Shown here: in pieces, positions 26,260-34,544 of the stretch
How positions within the stretch are numbered: position 1 is the stretch's first letter
How the letters are laid out: each line of letters opens with the position of its first letter
Notes under the pieces: generated by a model
Database searches by the model: none
The model's input: the letters and a program-made list of their open reading frames with translations, nothing else
What the model was told of the DNA's origin: nothing
Position numbers and translations under genes: made by a program
NCBI RefSeq assembly: GCF_019904295.1
Contig: NZ_CP065359.1
Coordinates: forward strand, 955,001-1,019,000
Origin: Ruegeria sp. SCSIO 43209
GTDB taxonomy: Bacteria; Pseudomonadota; Alphaproteobacteria; Rhodobacterales; Rhodobacteraceae
Reading direction: 5' to 3'
DNA length: 64,000 nt

Positions 26260-26604
26260 ATGACTTTGATTACCCCGGAAGAGCGGATTTCTCAGACGGC
26301 TGATTTATTGCAGTCGCTTGAGCGATCCATTCGCGATCTGCGCCAAGCGGCGGAAGAACTGCGAAAACAGATCGGTGCCGGGGAGGATGCAGACCTTGCC
26401 GGAACAGGCAAGCAACTGGGTCAGCTAGAGGGGCTGATCCGCAGTTGCCAGAAAGTGGAGACAAGCTTTGTCGAACAACATCACAGACAAGCCGGAATTG
26501 CCCAAGGGGGCTATGCGCTCGACCTTGATCGGGCACGATCTGAGATCGGGTGCAGGCTGGCTCGCCTCCGCGCCTGCTGCGGTGCAGGACAGATTTCTGA
26601 GTGA
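26260..26604 (+). CDS. GTA g1, small terminase-like protein
   Basis: 114 residues from the ATG at 26260; two upstream in-frame ATGs (26242, 26116) lack better support. The first half is a strong coiled coil (ISQTADLLQSLERSIRDLRQ, AAEELRKQIG), the second holds LEGLIRSCQKVETSFVEQ. In R. capsulatus the equivalent first gene of the GTA cluster codes for the small terminase subunit, which recognises and helps package DNA. Packaging by GTAs is largely sequence-independent. Its 3' end overlaps g2 by about 92 bases in another frame. The assignment rests on position and coiled-coil character. Confidence 0.8.
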   Translation: MTLITPEERISQTADLLQSLERSIRDLRQAAEELRKQIGAGEDADLAGTGKQLGQLEGLIRSCQKVETSFVEQHHRQAGIAQGGYALDLDRARSEIGCRLARLRACCGAGQISE

Positions 26605-27883
26605 GATCGGGGAGGGGGGGCTGTGTGCCCTCCCTTTCCTGTTCGAGTTCTGGGCACTACCGCATCAGTTGCCGCCCGAGGGTGACTGGCGCTCGTGGAT
26701 GATCATGGGCGGGCGCGGGGCCGGTAAAACGCGGGCGGGGGCCGAATGGGTGCGGTCGGTGGTCGAGGGGTCTTTGCCTCTGGATCGGGGGCAGGCGTGT
26801 CGTGTGGCTCTGGTCGGTGAGACATTTGATCAGGTGCGCGATGTGATGATCTTTGGGGATAGCGGGATATTGCAGTGTTCACCGCCGGATCGGCGGCCTG
26901 TTTGGAAGGCGTCTGAACGCAAGCTGGTTTGGCCTAACGGGTCCGAGGCGCAGGCGTTTTCGGCGCATGATCCCGAGGGGCTGCGGGGGCCGCAATTCGA
27001 TGCGGCCTGGGTGGATGAGCTGGCCAAGTGGAAGAAGGCTGGAGAGACCTGGGATATGTTGCAATTTGCGCTGCGGCTGGGGGAACGGCCGCGGGTCTGT
27101 GTGACCACGACGCCGCGCAATGTGAAGGTTTTGAAGGAGTTGCTGGCGTCTCCGTCCACGGTACAGACCCACGCGCCGACCGAGGCGAACCGGGCCAATC
27201 TGGCGGGTTCCTTTTTGGAAGAGGTACGCGCGCGCTATGCCGGCACGCGGCTGGGGCGGCAGGAATTAGACGGGGTGTTGCTGTCGGATGCTGAGGGCGC
27301 GTTGTGGACGGGTTCGATGCTGGAGGCGGCGCGCTGTGCGCAGGTGCCCGCATTGGACCGGGTTGTCGTGGCGCTGGACCCGGCGGTGACGGCGGGGTCG
27401 GATGCGGATGCCTGCGGGATCGTGGTCGTTGGTGCTCAGCTACAGGGGCCACCCGAGGACTGGCGGGCCTATGTACTGGCTGACCGGACGGTGCAGGGCG
27501 TTGGCCCGGCTGGCTGGGCGCAGGCGGCGATTGACGCGATGGATGAGTTCGGGGCTGAACGGCTGGTGGCCGAGGTCAATCAGGGCGGGCAACTGGTGGA
27601 AGAGGTCGTGCGGCAGGTGGACCCTCTGGTGCCTTATCGCGCGGTGCGGGCGTCACGCGGAAAGGTCGCGCGGGCCGAGCCTGTAGCGGCGCTATACGAT
27701 CAGGGGCGTGTGGCCCATTTGGCCGGGTTGGACTCGCTGGAGGAGCAGATGTGCCAGATGACCGCGCGCGGGTTCGAAGGGCAGGGCTCACCCGACCGGG
27801 TCGACGCGCTGGTCTGGGCGCTGCATGAGTTAGTTGTGGGGCCTGCGGGGGCGTTTAGAAGGCCGAGGGTGCGGAGTTTGTGA
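26513..27883 (+). CDS. GTA g2, large terminase (packaging ATPase/nuclease)
   Basis: 456 residues from the ATG at 26513 with AAGGGGG just upstream; a TTG at 26468 would extend it further into g1. The ATPase domain has Walker A GGRGAGKT (66-73) and Walker B AAWVDE (164-169). The RNase H-like nuclease domain has VVALDPAVTAGSDADACGIV (first acidic residue) and the late acidic site PDRVDALVWALHELVVG. It pumps about 4 kb of host DNA into GTA heads in R. capsulatus. The last 100 bases are repeated, with about 10 percent divergence, at 28365-28464. In an intact cluster g3 would follow at once; here 1.55 kb intervenes. Confidence 0.95.
   Translation: MRSTLIGHDLRSGAGWLASAPAAVQDRFLSEIGEGGLCALPFLFEFWALPHQLPPEGDWRSWMIMGGRGAGKTRAGAEWVRSVVEGSLPLDRGQACRVALVGETFDQVRDVMIFGDSGILQCSPPDRRPVWKASERKLVWPNGSEAQAFSAHDPEGLRGPQFDAAWVDELAKWKKAGETWDMLQFALRLGERPRVCVTTTPRNVKVLKELLASPSTVQTHAPTEANRANLAGSFLEEVRARYAGTRLGRQELDGVLLSDAEGALWTGSMLEAARCAQVPALDRVVVALDPAVTAGSDADACGIVVVGAQLQGPPEDWRAYVLADRTVQGVGPAGWAQAAIDAMDEFGAERLVAEVNQGGQLVEEVVRQVDPLVPYRAVRASRGKVARAEPVAALYDQGRVAHLAGLDSLEEQMCQMTARGFEGQGSPDRVDALVWALHELVVGPAGAFRRPRVRSL
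27784..27883 (+). repeat. direct repeat copy A (3' end of g2)
   Basis: It is gap-free and aligns base for base with 28365-28464 at an offset of 581. I count 10 mismatches in 100. Both copies read PDRVDALVWALHELVVGP... RRPRVRSL-stop. Confidence 0.95.
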
Positions 27884-27956
27884 GCACTCTGAGGGGTGCT
27901 CTACAAACAATCATATTTCTCCTAAAGGGCTGATCTTTCGCTGGGCGCATTCAGGT

Positions 27957-28211
27957 TCAGGGCGTTGGGTATTCTTGATTCCAACTGTCCTCGTATTCGC
28001 CGAGCAACCGGGACAACGTCAGCAGCGAAGAAAACAGCCTTGCGTGGACATCCGGCGACATCATGGTTTTGTAGTCATCAAGCAGCTGCACAAGAACGAC
28101 TACGTTGGAGGCAAACACCTCGTAGACGTGTTTGTCGGCAGCAGTAGGTTCCTTGGTCCAGTTATTGTTCGTATCGGAGTGTCCGGACGGTGCAGGTTCG
28201 TTTTCAGTCAT
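27957..28211 (-). CDS. small hypothetical protein inserted in the GTA cluster
   Basis: 84 residues, family unknown. It starts MTENEPAPSGHSDTNNNWTK (polar, disordered), then a helical core (DKHVYEVFASNVVVLVQLLD, RLFSSLLTLSRLLGEYEDSW). It lies between the two g2-end copies, opposite in direction to the GTA genes. The ATG is preceded by TTGAAGAGGCCACCCG (a GAGG nine bases away). It is more AT-rich than the flanking GTA genes. It may be a cargo (moron-like) gene; coding status is moderately supported by length and helical composition. Confidence 0.55.
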   Translation of the reverse strand: MTENEPAPSGHSDTNNNWTKEPTAADKHVYEVFASNVVVLVQLLDDYKTMMSPDVHARLFSSLLTLSRLLGEYEDSWNQEYPTP

Positions 28212-28364
28212 CGGGTGGCCTCTTCAATTTGAAGCACACGTGGGGGCATGTGAAACGCAGGCAACAGCCGTGGCAAGAAATCACAAGAACTTGGCGGCGA
28301 TGGCAAAGGATTTGGGTTAAATGTCCAACGAGCCGCTAAATCTTACAATTGGCCATGCTGGATG

Positions 28365-28464
28365 GGGCTCACCAGACCGGGTCGACGCGCTGGTGTGGGC
28401 GCTGCATGAGTTGGTTGTGGGGCCTTTGGGGGTGTATCGGCGGCCGAGGGTGCGGAGTTTGTGA
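28365..28464 (+). pseudogene. second, diverged copy of the g2 3' end (direct repeat copy B)
   Basis: It encodes the last 32 residues of a large terminase (PDRVDALVWALHELVVGPLG, VYRRPRVRSL, stop), with no start and no upstream g2 sequence. The differences from copy A include replacements at four successive codons (AGAFR in copy A, LGVYR here), so it is not a recent duplicate. It is probably a remnant of an older or foreign g2 end left after recombination. Confidence 0.9.
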
Positions 28465-28490
28465 GACGGCTGACAGGCAAAGAGCCGAAA

Positions 28491-29219
28491 TTAGTTCTGA
28501 CGGCTCGCGAGCCAAAGCTCGAAGTCAATAAACACATCATCACCGGATTTTTCGTATTTGGACTTGGCGTCAAATCCTCTCAATCCAGCGAAAGCATCGT
28601 CGGGGATTTGCCACCTTAGTGAATAACCTTCGTCCAAAGCACCCTGTATTTCTAATTTGTATTCACGAATGCGCTTGGGGTTTTTCGGAGCAAAGTTTCG
28701 CGTCTTGAAATCCCGCGCGTTCATACGAACCAGTATGGCGTCGTTTCTTTCGACATCGTCTTTATAGAACCCAAACGGTCTATCTTCGTCGGCATTTTCT
28801 CTTAGATACTTTTCAATACCCGTCGGTGAGCCGGAGCCAAGAAACAATAGCCATCCGGTGCCGAGATCGCATGCGGGATGCTCTATGAAAGCTAAAACCC
28901 AAGCCTCATCGTACATTGCGTCATAGGAAATCCGCTCAGCCAGATAGTGAATGTCATGTGTATCCAAGGTATTCAGAAAAGCCCGCCCCTCATGACTGTC
29001 TGGAGGAGTTTCGTGCATGTTGATTACTTGTGCGGCGGCTTCCCAGTCTGGACGGAGATGCCGTGTAGCTACTCTGCGTTCGGCGTTTTGCTCTGCTTCA
29101 AGAAATTCTTCTGGAGTGCTGTGTTGAAGTTGTAGCTGTTTGAACGTGTTCGCCCTGTTTAGTTTGCGAAGCAGCCGTTTCCGTTTGAAATTGAAAATTA
29201 GTTTAGAGATTGTGGACAC
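28491..29219 (-). CDS. DUF4274-like protein inserted between GTA g2 and g3
   Basis: 242 residues. The segment around 88-150 (HDIHYLAERISYD, then FIEHPACDLGTGWLLFLG) resembles DUF4274, a domain of unknown function with a hPxCDxGTA-type motif. The N-terminus (about 1-30) is very basic (FKRKRLLRKLNR) and the C-terminus ends DDVFIDFELWLASRQN. Base composition is clearly AT-richer than the GTA genes, and the orientation is opposite, both signs of acquisition. DUF4274 proteins are often found near toxin-immunity loci as I recall, but function is unknown. It would produce antisense relative to any g2-g3 read-through. Confidence 0.65.
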   Translation of the reverse strand: MSTISKLIFNFKRKRLLRKLNRANTFKQLQLQHSTPEEFLEAEQNAERRVATRHLRPDWEAAAQVINMHETPPDSHEGRAFLNTLDTHDIHYLAERISYDAMYDEAWVLAFIEHPACDLGTGWLLFLGSGSPTGIEKYLRENADEDRPFGFYKDDVERNDAILVRMNARDFKTRNFAPKNPKRIREYKLEIQGALDEGYSLRWQIPDDAFAGLRGFDAKSKYEKSGDDVFIDFELWLASRQN

Positions 29220-29437
29220 AAGAAAATCCCAGATTCAGTGCTTTGATTGCTCTTGGTGACGATAAGCACTCTTATTTTGTCGAGATTATGTTGAAGCACG
29301 CGCTGCGACTCACTTGGTTCGTGTCAGCTTTTAGTCCGTTGCCCACCCCCCGTACGCTCCATTCTCAAGCCCTAAACTTCTTTCCGTCATAACTCCTTTC
29401 AACAAGCCGGGTAGAGCGGCGGCAGAAAGGAGCACAG

Positions 29438-30598
29438 ATGGTATTCGATTTCTTGCGTCGTGGATCGGCTGAGGCAGCGCCTGAGGCGAAGGCGAGCGCG
29501 GCGGGGCCGGTGGTGGCGTGGCAGACGGGTGGGCGCGTGGCGTGGAGCCCTCGGGATGCGGTGTCGCTGACGCGGACGGGGTTTTCGGGGAATCCGGTGG
29601 GGTTTCGATCGGTCAAGCTGATCGCCGAGGCGGCGGCGGCCTTGCCTCTGGTGCTGCAGGATCAGGCGCAGCGCTATGATGTGCATCCGATCCTTTCGCT
29701 GATGCGTCGTCCCAATGCGGCGCAGGGGCGGGCGGAGTTGATGGAAGCTCTGTTTGGGCAGTTGTTGCTGTCGGGCAATGCCTATATCGAGGCGGTTCAG
29801 GCCGATGGGGGGCTGCCGGTTGAGCTGCATGTCTTGCGATCCGACCGGATGAGCGTGGTGCCGGGGGCGGATGGCTGGCCCAAGGCGTATGACTATGCCG
29901 TGGGCGGCAAGAAGCACCGGTTTGCGGCGGAAAATATCTGTCATATCAAATCGTTCCATCCTCAGGATGATCATTACGGATTTTCACCGATGCAGGCGGC
30001 GGCGATGGCGATTGATGTGCATAACAGCGCGTCTCGGTGGTCGAAATCACTGCTGGACAATGCGGCGCGGCCTTCGGGGGCGCTGGTGTGGAAGGGTGAC
30101 GGCCATGGGGTGATGGCCGAGGATCAGTTCCGGCGTTTGTCGGATGAGATCGAGCAGAACTATCGCGGGGCGCGCAATGCTGGGCGTCCGATGGTTCTGG
30201 AAGGGGGCTTGGATTGGAAGCCGATGGGGTTCTCTCCGTCCGACATGGAGTTTCAAAAGACCAAGGAAGCCGCCGCCCGCGAGATCGCGCTGGCCTTTGG
30301 GGTCCCGCCGATGCTGCTGGGGATCCAGGGCGATGCGACCTATTCGAACTATCAGGAGGCCAACCGGGCGTTTTATCGCCTGACCGTGCTGCCCCTGGTG
30401 ACGCGGGTGGCGGCGGCGGTGTCAGAATGGCTGGCGGGCTTTATCGGTGAGGATCTGATGCTGAAGCCTGATCTGGATCAGGTGCCGGCGCTGTCGGCGG
30501 AACGGGATGCGCAATGGGCGCGGGTCAACGGGGCGGATTTCCTGACGGATGCGGAAAAGCGCGCGTTGCTGGGGCTGCCGGAGCGTGGCGATGGGTGA
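29438..30598 (+). CDS. GTA g3, HK97-type portal protein
   Basis: 386 residues, family length. The portal dodecamer joins head and tail and threads DNA. Landmarks are FSGNPVGFRSVKLIAEAAAA, LPLVLQDQAQRYDVHPILSL, LSGNAYIEAVQADGG, KEAAAREIALAFGVPPMLLG and TYSNYQEANRAFYRLTVLPL, all typical of HK97 portal proteins. AAAGGAG lies five bases before the ATG. Its stop overlaps the g3.5 start. After the insertion at 27884-29437 it must either rely on transcripts crossing two antisense genes or have its own promoter. Confidence 0.95.
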   Translation: MVFDFLRRGSAEAAPEAKASAAGPVVAWQTGGRVAWSPRDAVSLTRTGFSGNPVGFRSVKLIAEAAAALPLVLQDQAQRYDVHPILSLMRRPNAAQGRAELMEALFGQLLLSGNAYIEAVQADGGLPVELHVLRSDRMSVVPGADGWPKAYDYAVGGKKHRFAAENICHIKSFHPQDDHYGFSPMQAAAMAIDVHNSASRWSKSLLDNAARPSGALVWKGDGHGVMAEDQFRRLSDEIEQNYRGARNAGRPMVLEGGLDWKPMGFSPSDMEFQKTKEAAAREIALAFGVPPMLLGIQGDATYSNYQEANRAFYRLTVLPLVTRVAAAVSEWLAGFIGEDLMLKPDLDQVPALSAERDAQWARVNGADFLTDAEKRALLGLPERGDG

Positions 30599-30809
30599 CG
30601 GTTATCCTCCGTTCGACTGCGCGCCGGGCCTGCGTCTGGCCGCACATGAGCGGGTGGCCGAGATCCAGCACGCCCACCTGTGTCGGCGGCTGGATCAGAT
30701 CGAAGAGATGATGGAGCGGCTGGAGAAGCGGTTGTGGCTGACGGTTTACGGCGTGGCGGCGGTGATTTTGGCGCAGGCGTTTCAGTCGTTACTGGTGGTA
30801 GCGCCGTAA
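30591..30809 (+). CDS. GTA g3.5, small membrane protein
   Basis: 72 residues from the ATG at 30591, which overlaps the g3 end by eight bases; the open frame extends further back inside g3. It has a coiled-coil middle (QIEEMMERLEKRLW) and one membrane helix (about 49-70, WLTVYGVAAVILAQAFQSLL). It occupies the place of R. capsulatus g3.5, a short gene between portal and protease of unclear role. The stop TAA overlaps the g4 ATG. Confidence 0.7.
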   Translation: MGDGYPPFDCAPGLRLAAHERVAEIQHAHLCRRLDQIEEMMERLEKRLWLTVYGVAAVILAQAFQSLLVVAP

Positions 30810-31381
30810 TGTCAGTGGGTTACATGGAGAAGTTCATGGATTTAGAACAAAAATTCGCTCGGTTTGGCGACGGGTTGTCGGTGTCCGGGGATGCGGTGAT
30901 CGAAGGGTATGCCAGCCTGTTTGAGCAGGTCGATCAGGGCAGCGATGTGGTGCAGCGCGGGGCGTATACGGGCTCGCTGGAGGGGCTGGCAAAGGCGGGT
31001 CAGCGGGTCAAGATGCTGTGGCAGCACGATCCGGCGCAGCCCATCGGCGTCTGGGACGAGGTGCGCGAGGACGACCGGGGCCTTTGGGTCAAGGGGCGTC
31101 TGTTGGAGAGCACGCAGAAAGGCCGTGAGGCGGCCGAGTTGATCCGGGCGGGCGCAATGGATGGTCTGTCGATTGGCTATCGCACCAAGCGGGCCGTGAA
31201 GAATGACAAGGGCCAGCGGGTCCTGACGGAACTGGAGCTATGGGAGGTGTCGCTGGTGACCTTTCCGATGTTGCCCAGTGCGCGGGTGGCGGCGAAGGGC
31301 GTTGAGCCTGACGTTGAAAACACCTGGCGCAGTATTGCCGAGGTGTTCAACGACGCCCGGCAGGAGCTGGCGCGGACCTAG
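30809..31381 (+). CDS. GTA g4, HK97-type prohead protease
   Basis: 190 residues from an ATG overlapping the g3.5 stop (TAATG). The serine protease fold of the HK97 type has His73 in MLWQHDPAQPIG and Ser121 in GAMDGLSIGYR. It matures the capsid by removing the N-terminal part of the major capsid protein (g5) and then self-destructs. TELELWEVSLVTFPMLPSA is the usual C-terminal marker. A second methionine (MEKFMDLEQKFA) could be the true start. Confidence 0.93.
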   Translation: MSVGYMEKFMDLEQKFARFGDGLSVSGDAVIEGYASLFEQVDQGSDVVQRGAYTGSLEGLAKAGQRVKMLWQHDPAQPIGVWDEVREDDRGLWVKGRLLESTQKGREAAELIRAGAMDGLSIGYRTKRAVKNDKGQRVLTELELWEVSLVTFPMLPSARVAAKGVEPDVENTWRSIAEVFNDARQELART

Positions 31382-31415
31382 CGCGCCTCAATACCCACCC
31401 AAAAAGGAAGTGCTG

Positions 31416-32594
31416 ATGAGCAAGACCGAGACCCCGGCCTTGACCGGAGAGGGTGCGCCCCTGGTTCAGGAGGTGAAGCAGGCGATGGCTGGCTTCGTGA
31501 ATGAATTCAAGGACCTGAAGGCTGAAGTTAAAACACAACTGCAACAGACAGAAGAGCGACTGACCATGCTGGATCGTAAATCAACCATCGCGGCACGCCC
31601 GCATCTTGCGGCCTCGATCGAGGACGGCGCACCGCACCAGAAGGCATTCGACGCCTATGTGCGTTCGGGCGAGGATGACGGGCTGCGCGGGCTGGAGATT
31701 GAAGCCAAATCGCTGTCGAGCGCGGTGAACAGTGATGGCGGTTATCTGGTTGATCCGCAGACGGCTGAGATGATCAAGTCGGTGCTGAACTCGACCGCCT
31801 CGATCCGCTCGATTGCGGCGGTGGTGAATGTCGAGGCGAACTCGTTCGACGTGCTGATCGACCACACCGATGTGGGTGCGGGCTGGGCGGATGAGACCTC
31901 GGCGACCGCCGAGACATCGACCCCGTCGATTGACCGCATCTCGATCCCGCTGCACGAGCTGAGCGCGCTGCCCAAAGCGTCGCAACGTCTGCTGGACGAC
32001 AGCGCCTTTGATGTCGAGGGCTGGCTGGCCGGTCGTATCGCCGACAAGTTCGCCCGCGCCGAGGCGGCGGCGTTCATCAATGGCGATGGCGTAGACAAGC
32101 CCAAGGGTATTCTGAACCACCGGACGGTGGAGAATGGCAGCTGGGGTTGGGACAGCCTGGGCTATATCGCGACGGGCATTGATGGCGGTGTCGATGCGGA
32201 TGCCATTGTGGATGTGGTTTATGCGCTGGGCGCGCAGTACCGGGTGAATGGCACCTTCGTTATGAACTCGAAAACCGCGGGTCTGATTCGCAAGCTGAAG
32301 GACAGCGATGGTCGCTTCCTGTGGTCGGACGGTCTGGCCGCCGGTGAGCCCGCGCGTCTGATGGGTTACCCGGTGCTGATTGCCGAGGACATGCCGGATG
32401 CGGCGACCGACAGCTACTCGATTGCTTTTGGTGATTTTCAGTCGGGCTACACCATTGCCGAGCGTCCCGACCTGCGCGTGCTGCGCGATCCGTTCAGCGC
32501 CAAGCCGCATGTCCTGTTCTACGCGACCAAGCGCGTCGGCGGCGACGTGAGCGATTTTGCTGCGATCAAGCTGGTGAAATTCGGCACTGCCTAA
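31416..32594 (+). CDS. GTA g5, HK97-fold major capsid protein
   Basis: 392 residues from the ATG at 31416 (AAGGAAG upstream); the frame extends upstream but the extra residues are Arg-rich antisense-like. Residues 1-55 are a coiled-coil delta domain (VQEVKQAMAGFVNEFKDLKA), expected to be removed by g4, with the mature shell probably starting around residue 100 (SLSSAVNSDGGYLVDPQ). The core has SIRSIAAVVNVEANSFDVLI, a long E-loop region and KPHVLFYATKRVGGDVSDF at the end. Confidence 0.96.
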   Translation: MSKTETPALTGEGAPLVQEVKQAMAGFVNEFKDLKAEVKTQLQQTEERLTMLDRKSTIAARPHLAASIEDGAPHQKAFDAYVRSGEDDGLRGLEIEAKSLSSAVNSDGGYLVDPQTAEMIKSVLNSTASIRSIAAVVNVEANSFDVLIDHTDVGAGWADETSATAETSTPSIDRISIPLHELSALPKASQRLLDDSAFDVEGWLAGRIADKFARAEAAAFINGDGVDKPKGILNHRTVENGSWGWDSLGYIATGIDGGVDADAIVDVVYALGAQYRVNGTFVMNSKTAGLIRKLKDSDGRFLWSDGLAAGEPARLMGYPVLIAEDMPDAATDSYSIAFGDFQSGYTIAERPDLRVLRDPFSAKPHVLFYATKRVGGDVSDFAAIKLVKFGTA

Positions 32595-32765
32595 GCGGTG
32601 ACGGATCCGGGGGGCCACTGGCCCCTCGGGCGGCGGGCGCGGGCCGGGGTGATATCCCCCGCGTTGTCTAGCTGCTCCCCTCCGTCCGAGCAACGTGGGG
32701 CGGCGCGTGCCCGTCATTTTCCAAGGATACGGCCCCGGAGGGGTCCGAGATTGCGGAGTGAATAG
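32595..32765 (+). other. gap between g5 and g6 with GC hairpin
   Basis: 171 bases, the only sizeable gap in the structural part of the cluster. It holds GGGGCCA-C-TGGCCCC (around 32611-32626) and further GC inverted repeats but no long T run. It could tune expression after the abundant capsid gene. Confidence 0.4.
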
Positions 32766-33365
32766 ATGATGTTGATCGAAGAAACCGCCATCGCGGATGC
32801 GGCGCTGCCGGTGGATCAGTTCAAGGCGCATCTGCGGCTGGGCACGGGGTTTGCCGAGGGCAATGTGCAGGACGAGGTGTTGAATGGCTTTCTGCGTGCG
32901 GCCATTGCAGCGATTGAGGCGCGAACCGGCAAGGTGCTGATCGAACGGAATTTCTCGTGGAGCCTGAACGGTTGGCGCGATCCAGCAGGTGAGGTGCTGC
33001 CGGTGGCCCCGGCGGTCTCGGTTGCTGCGGTCACGCTGACGGATGCTGCGGGGACCGAGACGGTTGTGGACGCCGAAGCTTATCGGTTGGAGCGCGACAT
33101 GCAGCGCCCTCGGTTGCGTCCGGTTGGGGCCTGTTTGCCAAGGGCGCAGACCGGCGCCTCGGTGAAGATCGTTTTCACGGCCGGAATGGCTGCGGATTGG
33201 GGCGGGCTGCCCGCTGATCTGGGGCAAGCGGTGCTGCTGCTGGCGGCGCATTACTATGAATACCGCGATGAGACGGCGCTGGGTGCGGGGTGCATGCCGT
33301 TTGGTGTGACAAGTCTGATCCAGCGTTACCGCACAGTGCGCTTCGGTGCAGGGGTGACGCAATGA
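32766..33365 (+). CDS. GTA g6, head-tail connector protein
   Basis: 199 residues. It resembles the phage gp6-like connector family: an N-terminal helical part (LPVDQFKAHLRLGTGF, FLRAAIAAIEARTGKVLIER) and a C-terminal DLGQAVLLLAAHYYEYRDE helix that is common to connector adaptors. The protein forms a ring under the portal. The ATG at 32766 is followed by another ATG. Its stop overlaps the g7 start (ATGA). Confidence 0.88.
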   Translation: MMLIEETAIADAALPVDQFKAHLRLGTGFAEGNVQDEVLNGFLRAAIAAIEARTGKVLIERNFSWSLNGWRDPAGEVLPVAPAVSVAAVTLTDAAGTETVVDAEAYRLERDMQRPRLRPVGACLPRAQTGASVKIVFTAGMAADWGGLPADLGQAVLLLAAHYYEYRDETALGAGCMPFGVTSLIQRYRTVRFGAGVTQ

Positions 33366-33700
33366 GCACGCCGCTATTGAGCCGCAAACTGGTGCTGGAG
33401 GCCCCGGTGCGCAATCCGGATGGCGCGGGGGGATACACCGAGACATGGGCCGCGCTGGGCTCACTTTGGGCGGAAGTCACGGCGCGCAGTGGGGCGGAAC
33501 GCGCGGTCGGTGGCGCTTCGGTGTCGCGGGTAGGGTACCGGATCGTCGTGCGGGGCGCGCCCGAGGGGTCCCAAATGAGGCCCACACCGGATCAGCGCTT
33601 TGTCGAAGGGACGCGCCGGTTTGTCATTCGTGCGGTGGCCGAGCGTGATGGGCGCGGCCAGTACCTGACCTGTTTCGCAGATGAAGAGGTGGCGGCATGA
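33362..33700 (+). CDS. GTA g7, head-closure/adaptor protein
   Basis: 112 residues from the ATG overlapping the g6 stop. It resembles SPP1 gp16-type head-completion proteins (phage_H_T_join): RKLVLEAPVRNPDGAGGYTE, then TWAALGSLWAEVTARSG and FVIRAVAERDGRGQYLTC. It closes the head and joins it to the tail. The stop overlaps the g8 start. Confidence 0.88.
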   Translation: MSTPLLSRKLVLEAPVRNPDGAGGYTETWAALGSLWAEVTARSGAERAVGGASVSRVGYRIVVRGAPEGSQMRPTPDQRFVEGTRRFVIRAVAERDGRGQYLTCFADEEVAA

Positions 33701-34110
33701 GTTACGGCGTTGCAGCGGCTTTGCAGGCGGCGGTGTTTCAACGGCTTTCTGGCGATGCGCAGGTGGGTTCGCTGTCAGGCGGTGCGATCTATGACGCGGT
33801 GCCATCGGGGGTGCTGCCTCAGACCTATGTGACGCTCGGGCCGGAGGAGGTGCGGGACGCCTCGGACCGGTCGGGGGCGGGCGCATTGCACCGGTTCACG
33901 GTTTCGGTGGTGTCCGAGGCGGCGGGCTTCAGTGCGGCCAAGACATTGGCGGGCGCGGTGTGTGACGCGCTGGAAGGTGCGGCGCTGAGCTTGGACCGGG
34001 GCCATCTGGTGGGGCTGTGGTTCGAACGCGCTAGCGCCCGACGCACGGGAACCGGCGGCGCGATCCGCCAGATCGATCTGAGATTCCGCGCCCGCGTGGA
34101 AGACGACTAA
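33697..34110 (+). CDS. GTA g8, tail terminator (DUF3168)
   Basis: 137 residues. It is DUF3168-like: ALQAAVFQRLSGDAQV, YDAVPSGVLPQTYVTLGPEE, HRFTVSVVSEAAGFSAAKTL and AIRQIDLRFRARVEDD. The family caps the tail tube during assembly and docks it to the head. The ATG overlaps the g7 stop; 20 bases separate it from g9. Confidence 0.9.
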   Translation: MSYGVAAALQAAVFQRLSGDAQVGSLSGGAIYDAVPSGVLPQTYVTLGPEEVRDASDRSGAGALHRFTVSVVSEAAGFSAAKTLAGAVCDALEGAALSLDRGHLVGLWFERASARRTGTGGAIRQIDLRFRARVEDD

Positions 34111-34130
34111 GCAATCAACGGAGAGAGCAT

Positions 34131-34544
34131 ATGGCTGCCCAGAATGGAAAAGACCTGTTGGTCAAAGTGGATATGAACGGCACCGGCCTGTTCGAGACCA
34201 TCGCGGGGCTGCGCGCCACGCGTATCAGTTTCAACGCGGAAAGTGTGGATGTGACCAGCCTGGAAAGTCAGGGCGGGTGGCGCGAGCTGCTGTCGGGGGC
34301 CGGGGTCAAATCGGCCGCTATTTCGGGCTCGGGCGTGTTCAAGGATGCGGGCACAGATGAGCGTGCGCGCCAGCTGTTCTTTGACGGTGAGACGCCCGGC
34401 TTTCAGGTGATCATCCCCGATTTCGGTATTGTCGAAGGCCCGTTTCAGGTCAGCAGCATCGAATATGCGGGCTCGCATAACGGTGAGGCGACCTACGAGA
34501 TGAGCATGGCAAGCGCCGGCGCGCTGAGCTTTACGGCGCTCTGA
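34131..34544 (+). CDS. GTA g9, major tail protein (TP901-1 type)
   Basis: 137 residues. It forms the tail tube. Family markers are DLLVKVDMNGTGLFETIAGL, RISFNAESVDVTSLESQGGW, RELLSGAGVKSAAISGSGVF and the closing ATYEMSMASAGALSFTAL. GGAGAG lies before the ATG. The stop overlaps the g10 ATG by one base. Confidence 0.93.
   Translation: MAAQNGKDLLVKVDMNGTGLFETIAGLRATRISFNAESVDVTSLESQGGWRELLSGAGVKSAAISGSGVFKDAGTDERARQLFFDGETPGFQVIIPDFGIVEGPFQVSSIEYAGSHNGEATYEMSMASAGALSFTAL

Noticed and set aside
28132..28320. 62-residue + strand frame in the GTA insert
   Set aside because: Overlaps the minus-strand 84-residue gene; starts inside it, has no ribosome site and no recognisable features.
31581..33464. 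627-residue minus-strand frame across g5-g7 of the GTA
   Set aside because: Arg/His/Pro-rich antisense product crossing three genuine genes and an intergenic gap.
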